Origin: an uncultured Lachnospiraceae bacterium
Lineage (GTDB): Bacteria > Bacillota > Clostridia > Lachnospirales > Lachnospiraceae
Assembly (NCBI GenBank): GCA_902788555.1
Contig: CADAKQ010000001.1
Span: forward strand, 62,001 to 126,000
DNA length: 64,000 nt
Reading direction: 5' to 3'
Part shown: piece after piece, positions 36,001-43,350 of the stretch
How the letters are laid out: each line of letters starts with the position of its first letter
Numbering within the stretch: position 1 is the stretch's first letter
The notes under the pieces: generated by a model
Database searches by the model: none
What the model saw: the letters and a program-made list of their open reading frames with translations, nothing else
What the model was told of the DNA's origin: nothing
Translations under genes and position numbers: made by a program

Positions 36001-37561
36001 CGATATGCCTGATATGAACTGTCCAAAGTGCGGTACTCTCATGAAGAAGGAAGGGCACGATATACCGTTTGAAACCTTTCTTGGCTTTAAGGGCGATAAG
36101 GAGCCCGATATCGACCTTAATTTCTCAGGTGAATATCAGGCAAAGGCACATGCGTATACGGAGGAACTTTTCGGAAAGGGAAAGGCTTTTAAAGCAGGTA
36201 CTATAGGTACTATGGCCGATAAGACGGCTTATGGTTACGTATACAAATATTTTGAAGAACGTCATATAGAAAAAAGAAGATGCGAGATGGAAAGGCTCGC
36301 TGTAGGCTGCACCGGAGTAAAAAGAACAACCGGACAGCATCCGGGTGGAATGATTGTTCTTCCCAAGGATGAAGAGATTTATTCCTTCACGCCTATCCAG
36401 AAACCTGCAAATGATATGAACACGGATGTCATAACAACACATTTTGAATACCATTCCATCGATCACAACCTGCTTAAGCTCGACATACTTGGACATGATG
36501 ATCCGACTATGATAAGAAGACTTGAAGATTTAACAGGTGTTGATGCAAAGAAGATAGCACTGGATGATAAGGATGTCATGTCCCTTTTTCACAGTACCGA
36601 GGTGCTTGGTATAAGTCCTTCGGATATAGGAGGTACAAAGCTCGGAACGCTGGGAGTGCCGGAATTCGGAACGGAATTTGCCATGCAGATGCTTATAGAT
36701 ACTCATCCTAAGGCTTTTTCTGACCTTGTACGAATAGCAGGACTTTCTCACGGAACAGATGTATGGCTCGGAAATGCCCAGACACTCATACAGGAAGGAA
36801 CCTGTGAACTTTCGTCTGCAATCTGTACCCGTGATGATATAATGGTTTATCTTATGTACAGGGGACTGGAATCGGGACTTGCCTTTAACATTATGGAAAA
36901 GGTAAGAAAGGGAATTGTTGCAAAAGGAAAATGTGAACAATGGCCTGAGTGGAAGGAAGAGATGAAAGCGCATGATGTACCTGACTGGTATATCTGGTCT
37001 TGTGAAAAAATTAAGTATATGTTTCCTAAGGCACATGCTGTTGCATATGTTATGATGGCGTGGAGAATAGCATGGTTCAAGGTCAACTATCCGTTGGAAT
37101 ACTATACAGCATTTTTCAGTATCAGGGCTTCCGCCTTTGACTATAAGCTCATGTGTCAGGGCAAGGCTGCCTTGGAAGAAAATATGGCTGAGTATCAGCG
37201 TACCGAAAAGGAAAAACAGACTGCGACTATCAAGGATACGATTAAGGACATGAAAATTGTTCAGGAAATGTATGCCCGTGGTATAGAATTTATGCCGATA
37301 GATTTATACAAGGCGAAAGCTGACCGATTTATTATTATAGACGGGAAGATTATGCCAAGCTTTAATTCCATCGGCGGAATGGGTGACAAGGCAGCACAGC
37401 AGCTTGAAGAGGCTGCTGCAAACGGAATATTTACTTCAAAAGAAGATATAAGAAATCGGGGAAAGGTTTCTAAAACCATACTTGACGATATGGAAGCTCT
37501 TGGGATACTGAACGGGCTTCCGGAGACTAATCAATATGATTTCTTTTCAATGCTTGGATGA
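33044..37561 (+). CDS. polC: DNA polymerase III PolC-type alpha subunit
   Basis: Replicative polymerase of low-GC Gram-positives, with built-in proofreading. The 1505 residues read in order: N-terminal domain (1-190), a Lys/Glu/Asn-rich low-complexity stretch (about 195-265), OB fold, PHP domain from about 388 (HLHTVMSEMDSVVD), DEDDh exonuclease from about 473 (VFDIETTGLSP), then the polymerase core with a four-cysteine zinc region (CPHCY and CPKCG) and the catalytic PDIDLNFSGEYQ. The start is GTG 33044 with AAAGGAGG at 33026-33033. It is slightly longer than the usual 1430-1465 because of the linker. It is the last gene of the pyrH run and its 3' end overlaps a reverse-strand gene by 15 bases. 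Confidence 0.97.
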   Translation: MAGKIFKDVFPGLRLSNDIEDLINQSEVTGITMFESKKKMVISILSNNLIPKRMIYKAESEISNFVFPKQQGLCIIDEHFKLSSQYRLAQLTEEYKESFLLEMKNNSYICYRFMSRGEWYCNDDNVLTLALEDSSLARNHSRAIKEYLEKTYEERLGLKIKVGFDFTDEQKTSLRAANDIILRQELRNIEELNEINKPKNKRNEKEESASLDGGKNPNTGTKEKANKERQKNQSTVAGGETKKLPFEKRSKEKYSKNPEYKYDENVIYGRNCEGEIVNISDVFDGIGVTCIRGQIITLEDRELKSGKYIINGTITDFTDTIAFKVFVAPDDRAPLLEELKLNGFYIIKGVPQYDTYQRELAVSSISGIKPINDFREKRMDTYPEKRVELHLHTVMSEMDSVVDIEKVIKRAKEWGHKALAITDHGCVQAFPVANHCIKPDEDFKIIYGVEGYFVDDLKDLILNDKGQNIDSEYVVFDIETTGLSPKHNKIIEIGAVRIKDGKICDTYNKFVNPEVAIPYSITKLTSINDMMVKDAPTIETILPDFLDYVGDAIMVAHNASFDTGFIREFANRQGLPFDYTIVDTMTLAHVLIPELGKYTLDRLCKQFGVSLENHHRACDDAYATAEIFVKMLKMIHEKGADTISELNMIGSASADKIKKARTYHGIILVKNDIGRVNLYRLISESHINYFNRRPRMPKSLINKYREGLIIGSACEAGELYQAVLNDASEDEITRLCNFYDYYEIQPTGNNMFMIKNEKLSNVNSVEDIENLNRRIVELGRQFGKPVVATCDVHFLDPEDEIYRSIILAGQGFDDADEQPPLYFRTTEEMLREFEYLGSDVAKEIVITNTNKIADMIEKISPVRPDKCPPVIENSDETLTKICYDKAHEIYGPNLPDIVKNRLDKELNSIISNGFAVMYIIAQKLVWKSNEDGYLVGSRGSVGSSFVATMAGITEVNPLPAHYICPHCYYVDFDSDAVKQYEGQSGCDMPDMNCPKCGTLMKKEGHDIPFETFLGFKGDKEPDIDLNFSGEYQAKAHAYTEELFGKGKAFKAGTIGTMADKTAYGYVYKYFEERHIEKRRCEMERLAVGCTGVKRTTGQHPGGMIVLPKDEEIYSFTPIQKPANDMNTDVITTHFEYHSIDHNLLKLDILGHDDPTMIRRLEDLTGVDAKKIALDDKDVMSLFHSTEVLGISPSDIGGTKLGTLGVPEFGTEFAMQMLIDTHPKAFSDLVRIAGLSHGTDVWLGNAQTLIQEGTCELSSAICTRDDIMVYLMYRGLESGLAFNIMEKVRKGIVAKGKCEQWPEWKEEMKAHDVPDWYIWSCEKIKYMFPKAHAVAYVMMAWRIAWFKVNYPLEYYTAFFSIRASAFDYKLMCQGKAALEENMAEYQRTEKEKQTATIKDTIKDMKIVQEMYARGIEFMPIDLYKAKADRFIIIDGKIMPSFNSIGGMGDKAAQQLEEAAANGIFTSKEDIRNRGKVSKTILDDMEALGILNGLPETNQYDFFSMLG

Positions 37562-38854
37562 GTCAGGTTTTGGGTCGTTTAACTCAATTCCTGCAAGGGG
37601 CATGGTGACGGTTTCAATTAAAAGCATAAATATAAATAACATAATCGCTATAGATGAGATATATGAATGGAGATATAACTCGTAGCCTTTATTTTGCTCA
37701 AAGTTAATTATGCAGTCCATTATGGCGAGAGGTGCCATAACAACTACAAAAAGGAAGAGGTGCACCATATCCATCGCCTTTCGTTCGTCCTCACTGTCAA
37801 GACAAAGGACAAGAGGAACGAAAAGCAGGATAAGAGAAGTTTGAAGCTCGGCAAAAGGTCCTGCTATTACAATCAATGTAATGGCGAGTGCACGCTTCCA
37901 TTTTGATTTACTGATAAAGGCACATACGATTAAACCGATGACCAAAACAGCCCATATGATATATTTTGCAACACTTTTATCTGACAGGGTATTGTAGCCG
38001 AGTGACATTGATAAAATATCAAGTCCGGAAAAAATATCTGACCTATAAGCCGCGCCGCCTGATTGGATAAGTTTGATTACATCAGGTATTCTTTCAAACA
38101 TGTCTTTTATAGCCGAAAATCCACCGAGGAAAAATGAAGGAATAATATATAAAGCTATACTGTATAAAAATTCCAAAGCCGTATCAAGAAATCTCTTTTT
38201 ACGTAAAAGCAGAATTACAAAAAAGATTGCATAAGGCTTAATTGCAACGGCTAAAGCAAGAGAGATAAGACTTAACTGTCTTACATATTTTTTCTCGCTT
38301 TCATAGTTAAAGATAAAGAGAAATATAAAAATCAAAGCAAGTATGATTATATTTCCTCTTTCATAATTATAAATCATTGGAGCGGATAAGAAACATAAGA
38401 ATAAAAACCAGACTTTGCTTACAGTATTTCCCTTTTTAAGATTATATAAGATAATCGCAAGTGCCGCCGAAGTAAGAGCGGCAAACATAACATATATGAG
38501 AGAGGTTTCGGAAAAATGAATAAAATATGATTTATCATAATTATAGACCTCAGCCTTTGCGAAATACGTCAAAAATCTGAAAAACAGCATATAAAGAGGA
38601 GAGTAAAAAGTATATTCTCCGATGTTAGACGAAGCATACGGGCTTTTTAACATTGAATTATTGAACGGGTCAAAAAAGTCCATATACGAAAAATTATAAT
38701 AATTAAATATAAGCGAATGCATGGAATAACCATCGGAGGCTATAGCCGATATATAAAGTACAAGCTGGGTAAGTGTCAGTGAAATAAAAAAAATACAAAA
38801 GGTTATTTTATTTTTCTGTAAATTGGTCAGCTTTTTTGTTACGGGTTTTTTCAT
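37547..38854 (-). CDS. GT87-like polyprenol-phosphate-dependent membrane glycosyltransferase
   Basis: Integral membrane protein of 435 residues with about ten hydrophobic helices. YNYERGNIIILALIFIF and LALAVAIKPYAIFF match the conserved RG(N/Q) and AxxKPY motifs of the GT87 (DUF2029) family of GT-C glycosyltransferases, which use lipid-linked mannose or similar donors outside the membrane. The real substrate is unknown. The start is Met at 38854, because GGAG lies just upstream on this strand; the longer frame to 38869 would place the ribosome site inside the gene. Its 3' end overlaps polC by 15 bases tail to tail. It is a lone gene with its own good promoter. Confidence 0.72.
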   Translation of the reverse strand: MKKPVTKKLTNLQKNKITFCIFFISLTLTQLVLYISAIASDGYSMHSLIFNYYNFSYMDFFDPFNNSMLKSPYASSNIGEYTFYSPLYMLFFRFLTYFAKAEVYNYDKSYFIHFSETSLIYVMFAALTSAALAIILYNLKKGNTVSKVWFLFLCFLSAPMIYNYERGNIIILALIFIFLFIFNYESEKKYVRQLSLISLALAVAIKPYAIFFVILLLRKKRFLDTALEFLYSIALYIIPSFFLGGFSAIKDMFERIPDVIKLIQSGGAAYRSDIFSGLDILSMSLGYNTLSDKSVAKYIIWAVLVIGLIVCAFISKSKWKRALAITLIVIAGPFAELQTSLILLFVPLVLCLDSEDERKAMDMVHLFLFVVVMAPLAIMDCIINFEQNKGYELYLHSYISSIAIMLFIFMLLIETVTMPLAGIELNDPKPDSSKH

Positions 38855-38901
38855 TTTTATACTCTCCATTTAAATGTAAATTAATAATAAATAACATAGA
38901 T

Positions 38902-38930
38902 ATTTTATTTCAAATAATGAGTCATGTCAA
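38902..38930 (-). promoter_or_regulatory. Promoter for the GT87-like gene
   Basis: On the reverse strand a perfect TTGACA (38930-38925), a 17-base spacer and TAAAAT (38907-38902), about 48 bases upstream of the start. This is the best -35 box in the window. It overlaps the oppositely directed ireB promoter, so the two may compete for polymerase. Confidence 0.65.
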
Positions 38931-38936
38931 TATAAT
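38908..38936 (+). promoter_or_regulatory. Candidate promoter for the ireB operon
   Basis: TTTCAA (38908-38913), 17 bases, perfect TATAAT (38931-38936). The -10 box abuts the -35 box of the reverse promoter. The predicted start near 38943 gives a leader of about 120 bases that contains the stem-loop at 38978-39020. The -35 match is only three of six. Confidence 0.45.
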
Positions 38937-38977
38937 TGAATATATAATCGTATGATAAAAAACCATTTTAAATAAAT

Positions 38978-39020
38978 CAGTTGCTATTTTAATTTAAATA
39001 TATTAAAATAACAGCAACTG
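38978..39020 (+). other. Long stem-loop in the ireB leader
   Basis: CAGTTGC and TATTTTAAT (38978-38993) pair with ATTAAAATA and GCAACTG in the arm 39002-39020, leaving a three-base bulge and an eight-base AT loop. No T-run follows, so it is not a clear terminator. It would sit in the 5' leader of the ireB mRNA and could protect the end or respond to a factor. No known riboswitch class was recognised. Confidence 0.5.
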
Positions 39021-39065
39021 GGCAAATTACTAATAGATAGAATTATTATAATAAAGGGACGTGAT

Positions 39066-39326
39066 ATGATGAACAACCAAAGCACACAGGATATCGATAT
39101 AATTAAAGAAAGTACAATTGAAGTGCCGGATATACTTGCGCAGGTTTATGATGCTTTGTCAGAGAAAGGATATAATCCGGTAAGTCAGATAGTAGGATAC
39201 GTAATGAGCGGAGATCCTACTTATATAACCAGCTATAAAAATGCAAGAAGCCTTATTATGAAGGCTGAACGTGATGAAATCATAGAAGTACTTTTGGAAA
39301 ATTATATAGATACAAGACTTAAATAG
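39066..39326 (+). CDS. ireB: IreB family regulatory phosphoprotein (UPF0297)
   Basis: Small cytoplasmic protein whose enterococcal homolog is phosphorylated by the PASTA kinase IreK and lowers cephalosporin resistance. The 86 residues contain the near-invariant core QVYDALSEKGYNPVSQIVGY, SGDPTYITSYKNARSLI and ERDEIIEVLLE. The N terminus has Ser/Thr residues that could be kinase targets. ATG 39066 is used with the AAGGGAC site; ATG 39069 is the next codon. It heads the cluster that in B. subtilis reads yrzL-yrrK-yrzB. A likely kinase, PrkC, is encoded at 10.7 kb. Confidence 0.94.
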   Translation: MMNNQSTQDIDIIKESTIEVPDILAQVYDALSEKGYNPVSQIVGYVMSGDPTYITSYKNARSLIMKAERDEIIEVLLENYIDTRLK

Positions 39327-39354
39327 TAAAAGTTAAAGAGGATTAAAATATACT

Positions 39355-39789
39355 ATGAGAGTTATGGGTTTGGATTATGGAACAAAGACGGTCGGCGTAG
39401 CTATAAGCGATGAAGAGGGTATAATCGCTCAGCCTCTTGTTACCATAGAAAGAAAGCATGCAGACAAATTAAGACAGACATACGCGCAGATAGAAAGTAT
39501 ATTAACTGAGTATCCATGTGAACGGATTGTAGTCGGACTTCCTAAAAATATGAACAGTACAGAGGGGGAAAGAGCCGAAGCCTCAAGGCTGTTTGCGGAA
39601 AATGTTGAAAGAAGAACGGGACTTACAGTCGAGCTTGAGGATGAAAGACTTACAACGATGGAGGCAGACAGAATACTTGCTGCATCCGATGTTATAAAAA
39701 GTAAAAGAAAAACTTATATTGATAAGATGGCAGCAGCTATTATACTGCAGTCATATCTTGACAGAGAAAATAATAAGAGAAATTTATAA
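39355..39789 (+). CDS. ruvX: Pre-16S rRNA nuclease / Holliday junction resolvase-like protein YqgF (RuvX)
   Basis: RNase H-fold nuclease of the YqgF family, reported to process the 5' end of 16S rRNA. The 144 residues show MGLDYGTKTVGVAISDE (catalytic Asp), RIVVGLPKNMNSTEGERA, and DERLTTMEADR, with a later Asp in YIDKMAAAIILQSYLD. Length and motifs are normal. It follows ireB by 28 bases, as in nearly all Firmicutes. Confidence 0.95.
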   Translation: MRVMGLDYGTKTVGVAISDEEGIIAQPLVTIERKHADKLRQTYAQIESILTEYPCERIVVGLPKNMNSTEGERAEASRLFAENVERRTGLTVELEDERLTTMEADRILAASDVIKSKRKTYIDKMAAAIILQSYLDRENNKRNL

Positions 39790-39816
39790 TAACAAAAGGA
39801 AAAATGGGAGATTGAT

Positions 39817-40095
39817 ATGGAAAAAAATGAAAAAATAGTTTTTGAAACTGCTGAGGGAGATATTGAGTTTTATGTTCTTGAACAGACGATGATAGCGGGC
39901 AAAAATTATATATTGGTTACAGATGATTTAGAAAGTGAGGAGGGAAGCTTTGTTGTCTTAAAAGAAGAAATGGTAACAAATCCGAAAGACAATGAAGAAA
40001 TCGCTACTTACGGAGTAATAGAAGATGAGAACGAATTAAAAGCAGTTATCAAGGTTTTTGATGAGCTGCTTGAAGACATTGATTTGGAGGTATAG
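39817..40095 (+). CDS. DUF1292 family protein (YrzB/UPF0473)
   Basis: Acidic protein of 92 residues, matching the DUF1292 family by size, by the pattern FETAEGDIEFYVLEQTMIAG-NYILVTDD and the closing YGVIEDENEL. The molecular role is unknown. Its position after ireB and ruvX is conserved (yrzL-yrrK-yrzB). The sequence here fits well, with a GGGAG site before the ATG. Confidence 0.88.
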   Translation: MEKNEKIVFETAEGDIEFYVLEQTMIAGKNYILVTDDLESEEGSFVVLKEEMVTNPKDNEEIATYGVIEDENELKAVIKVFDELLEDIDLEV

Positions 40096-40097
40096 TT

Positions 40098-41762
40098 TTG
40101 AAACCAGATGACAATAAGCCGGTAAAAATCATTCCATTGGGCGGACTGGAACAGATAGGAATGAACATTACCGCAATAGAGTATGAGGATAGCATAATAG
40201 TTATAGATTGTGGTCTGTCCTTTCCGGAGGATGAGATGCTTGGAATAGATCTCGTAATTCCGGATGTTACTTACCTTAAGGAAAATGCGGATAAGGTTAA
40301 AGGTCTTGTGGTGACACATGGACATGAGGACCATATCGGTGCAATTCCTTATGTGGAAAATGAGATAAATATGCCTATTTATGCAACCAAGCTGACTATG
40401 GCACTTATAGAGCATAAGCTTACTGAACATAACAATATAAATAATGTACGAAGAAAGGTTGTGGCACTTGGACAGATTATAAACCTTGGATGCTTCAGAA
40501 TCGAATTTATAAGAACCAATCATTCTATAGCAGATGCGGCGGCACTTGCTATATATACACCTGCCGGAATAATAGTACATACAGGAGATTTTAAAGTGGA
40601 TTATACCCCTGTATTTGGTGAAACAATAGACTTACCGAGATTCGGAGAGCTTGGTAAAAAAGGCGTTCTGGCACTTATGGCCGATTCGACAAATGTGGAA
40701 AGACCTGGATATACGCAGTCTGAGAAGACAGTTGGAAAGACCTTTGATAATCTATTTAATGACAATAAGGACCATAGAATAATAATTGCAACCTTTGCTT
40801 CAAATGTTGACAGAGTTCAGCAGATTATTAATTCTGCTTATAAATACGGCAGGAAGGTTGTAATTGAAGGAAGAAGTATGGTTAATATAATCAATACTGC
40901 TTCGGAGCTTGGATATATTAATATTCCGGATAATACATTGATAGAAATTGACAGAATAAAGGATTATCCGGACGAGCAGCTTGTACTTATAACAACAGGA
41001 AGCCAGGGAGAGAATATGGCTGCTTTGTCAAGGATAGCTGCATCTATACACAATAAAGTAACCATTCAGCCGGGAGATGTTGTAATCTTTTCATCCAATC
41101 CTATTCCGGGTAATGAAAAGGCGGTATTTAAGGTTATAAATGAGCTTGAGATGAAGGGCGCACATGTTATATTTCAGGATACTCATGTATCGGGACATGC
41201 CTGTCAGGAGGAGCTTAAGCTTATGTATGCGCTGACCAAGCCGAAGTATGCAATTCCGGTACACGGTGAGTACAGACACCTTAAGAGACATTCCGAGCTT
41301 GCTGTGGAGATGGGAATTCCTAAGGAAAATGTCAAGGTTCTTACAACGGGAGATGTTTTGGAAATATCAGAGGATGTATTTAAGGTTACCGGAAGAGTCC
41401 CTGCTCAGGGTATTCTTGTTGATGGACTTGGCGTAGGAGATGTGGGAAATATCGTTCTCCGTGACCGACAGCATTTGTCACAGAACGGACTTTTGATAGT
41501 TGTCGTTACACTTGAAAGAGAAACAAATCAGCTTCTGGCGGGGCCGGATATAGTTTCAAGAGGCTTTGTATACGTTAGAGAGTCCGAGACACTTATGGAA
41601 GATTGCAAAGAGGTTATACAGGAGGCGCTTGATACGTGTCTTAATAAGGGAGTAACAGACTGGAACAGGATAAAGACAAGCATTAAGGATTCCGTCAGCG
41701 AATTCCTGTGGAAGAGAACAAAAAGGAGTCCTATGATTTTACCTATTATAACCGAGGTATAA
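40098..41762 (+). CDS. rnj: Ribonuclease J
   Basis: Metallo-beta-lactamase/beta-CASP ribonuclease with endo- and 5'-exonuclease activity, a main mRNA decay and rRNA maturation enzyme in Firmicutes. The 554 residues have VTHGHEDHIGAIPY (zinc ligands), NHSIADAAALAI, HTGDFKVD, the beta-CASP stretch with STNVERPGYTQSE, and VHGEYRHLKRH. The start is TTG 40098 with TTGGAGG at 40084-40090 and no suitable ATG near. Only one copy is seen here; whether it is J1 or J2 is not clear. It is not part of the B. subtilis yrr cluster. Confidence 0.95.
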   Translation: MKPDDNKPVKIIPLGGLEQIGMNITAIEYEDSIIVIDCGLSFPEDEMLGIDLVIPDVTYLKENADKVKGLVVTHGHEDHIGAIPYVENEINMPIYATKLTMALIEHKLTEHNNINNVRRKVVALGQIINLGCFRIEFIRTNHSIADAAALAIYTPAGIIVHTGDFKVDYTPVFGETIDLPRFGELGKKGVLALMADSTNVERPGYTQSEKTVGKTFDNLFNDNKDHRIIIATFASNVDRVQQIINSAYKYGRKVVIEGRSMVNIINTASELGYINIPDNTLIEIDRIKDYPDEQLVLITTGSQGENMAALSRIAASIHNKVTIQPGDVVIFSSNPIPGNEKAVFKVINELEMKGAHVIFQDTHVSGHACQEELKLMYALTKPKYAIPVHGEYRHLKRHSELAVEMGIPKENVKVLTTGDVLEISEDVFKVTGRVPAQGILVDGLGVGDVGNIVLRDRQHLSQNGLLIVVVTLERETNQLLAGPDIVSRGFVYVRESETLMEDCKEVIQEALDTCLNKGVTDWNRIKTSIKDSVSEFLWKRTKRSPMILPIITEV

Positions 41763-41766
41763 GCTT

Positions 41767-42102
41767 ATGAGAGATGTTATAAGGCAGAGTAAGGAATTAA
41801 ACGAAAAAATAAAACAGTCAGCCGAATATAAGAGATATATCGAGACGAAAGAGGCTTTATATAAAAATGATGAACTTTGCATAAGACTGAAGGAATTTAA
41901 AACAAGAAACCAGAGCCTGCAAAATAATCCCGTCTCCGATGCCTATGATGCGGTTTCTTCTCTTGTAAAGGAATATGATGATTTGTTGCATAATGAGGTG
42001 GTTGGTGACTTCTTAAGAGCCGAGCAGAAGATCTGTAAGCTGATGCAGCAGGTTTATATAGCGATATCTGACGGATTGGAGTTGGAATATTTAGATGAGT
42101 AA
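41767..42102 (+). CDS. ylbF: YlbF/YmcA family protein
   Basis: Helical protein of 111 residues in the YlbF/YmcA family; in B. subtilis YlbF, YmcA and YaaT form the Y-complex that helps RNase Y mature mRNAs. The pattern VIRQSKELNEKIKQSAEYKRYIE, with a mid-part KEFKTRN and a C-terminal long helix, fits. Assignment within the family is by size and pattern, not by a diagnostic motif. Location directly after rnj is consistent with RNA decay. The 3' end overlaps the next gene by eight bases. Confidence 0.75.
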   Translation: MRDVIRQSKELNEKIKQSAEYKRYIETKEALYKNDELCIRLKEFKTRNQSLQNNPVSDAYDAVSSLVKEYDDLLHNEVVGDFLRAEQKICKLMQQVYIAISDGLELEYLDE

Positions 42103-42679
42103 CGAAAATGAAAAAATAACGGAAAAAAAATCAAATAATAACAAAACATCGGGAAAGCAGACAGATATGACTCAAAGCCGACAGGAAGCAAAGCCGCAAA
42201 GTAAGCAGACAAACCAGGGAAACGTCCGCCGACCGGAACAAAAAGACTCCGGCTCAGGAAGAAAAAAATCTGCGAGAAAAAAGGCGCGAACTGACGAGCT
42301 TATCAGAAAGGGACTTAAGCGTTCTTCGGCGTTTACCTTCAGCCTTTTGGTAAATATTGTAATAGTCTTCGTAGTTATTAAGCTGTTTTCATATTCCTTT
42401 AATTTTGCATACAGCGTATTTGGTGATGTGGCAAAGGACCCAACCGGACGAGAGTATGCGGTTATAGAAATTCCTGCCGATTCCTCAACTCTCCAGATAG
42501 GAAAGGCTTTGGAGGATAACGGAATTATTGATGATAAATATGTGTTCTTTGCCAAGGTAAAAATAAAAAATCTTGGTGGAAAAATAAAGGCAGGAAAATA
42601 CGGATTGTCCTCCTCGATGACGTATGGTCAGATTATCAATTTGATTTGCGGTATAAATGATGAAGAAGAGGAGGAATAG
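42095..42679 (+). CDS. Short MltG/YceG-like membrane protein without the transglycosylase domain
   Basis: A 194-residue protein: a hydrophilic, Lys/Gln/Asn-rich cytoplasmic tail (1-78), one membrane helix (about 79-102, FSLLVNIVIVFVVIKLF), then an extracellular LysM-like domain as in the N-terminal half of MltG (IEIPADSSTLQIGKALEDNG, KIKAGKYGLSSSMTYGQII). The catalytic endolytic transglycosylase domain, normally some 200 further residues with a conserved Glu, is missing: the frame ends in a run of Glu. It sits where mltG (yrrL) lies in B. subtilis, between DUF1292 and trmR, so it is a positional ortholog that lost or never had the catalytic part. It probably binds peptidoglycan or partners only. 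Confidence 0.75.
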   Translation: MSNENEKITEKKSNNNKTSGKQTDMTQSRQEAKPQSKQTNQGNVRRPEQKDSGSGRKKSARKKARTDELIRKGLKRSSAFTFSLLVNIVIVFVVIKLFSYSFNFAYSVFGDVAKDPTGREYAVIEIPADSSTLQIGKALEDNGIIDDKYVFFAKVKIKNLGGKIKAGKYGLSSSMTYGQIINLICGINDEEEEE

Positions 42680-42682
42680 CCT

Positions 42683-43333
42683 TTGAATGGTATGGAAAGG
42701 ATATCCTCATTTATAGATTCTTATATAGAGGATGATGAAGGCCTGCTTAATGAAATTTTAAGTGAAGCGATAAAAAACAGGGTTCCTGTCATAAGAAAGG
42801 CATCCAAGGAATTTTTAAGGACCCAGCTTTTGATAAAAGAACCTGAAAATATTTTAGAGATAGGAACTGCGGTTGGCTATTCTTCGCTATATATGTCAAA
42901 TTATATAAAACCAAACAGCAAAATAACTACCATAGAGCTTGATGAAGAGAGAGCAAACTTAGCTCTGGAAAATATCAAAAAGCTCGGTAAGGAGGAAGTC
43001 ATAAGAGTGATAAAGGGAGATGCATGCAAGGTGTTAAAAACACTCCCCGATGCTTCGTATGACTTTTTGTTTGTTGATGCTGCAAAGGGACAATATATAA
43101 ATTATTATGAGGAAATTATAAGAGCTGCGGCGAAGAATGCGGTTATAATCTCAGATAACGTACTGCAGGACGGAGAGATTCTTGAATCTCACTATACTGT
43201 TGAAAAAAGAAACAGAACAATACATGACAGGATGAGAGAGTACCTGTACAAGATAACACATGATAAAAGAGTTTGCACATCAATTTTATCAATAGGAGAC
43301 GGAATGACTGTTACAATAAAGCTGTCTGACTGA
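42683..43333 (+). CDS. trmR: tRNA 5-hydroxyuridine O-methyltransferase (TrmR-type)
   Basis: Class I SAM O-methyltransferase. In B. subtilis TrmR (YrrM) methylates 5-hydroxyuridine 34 of tRNAs to 5-methoxyuridine. The 216 residues include LEIGTAVGYSSLYMS (SAM loop), ITTIELDEERA, and FLFVDAAKGQYINYY with the metal-binding Asp, then IISDNVLQDG. The start is TTG 42683 with GAGGAGG at 42668-42674. Its neighbour is a U32 family gene, the partner that makes hydroxyuridine, so the tRNA role rather than catechol methylation is favoured. Confidence 0.87.
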   Translation: MNGMERISSFIDSYIEDDEGLLNEILSEAIKNRVPVIRKASKEFLRTQLLIKEPENILEIGTAVGYSSLYMSNYIKPNSKITTIELDEERANLALENIKKLGKEEVIRVIKGDACKVLKTLPDASYDFLFVDAAKGQYINYYEEIIRAAAKNAVIISDNVLQDGEILESHYTVEKRNRTIHDRMREYLYKITHDKRVCTSILSIGDGMTVTIKLSD

Positions 43334-43350
43334 TAAAACGGAGAAGGAAA

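Noticed and set aside
39047..39052. TATAAT just upstream of ireB as its promoter
   Set aside because: A start about seven bases later would fall after the ribosome site, and no -35 box lies at 16-18 bases.
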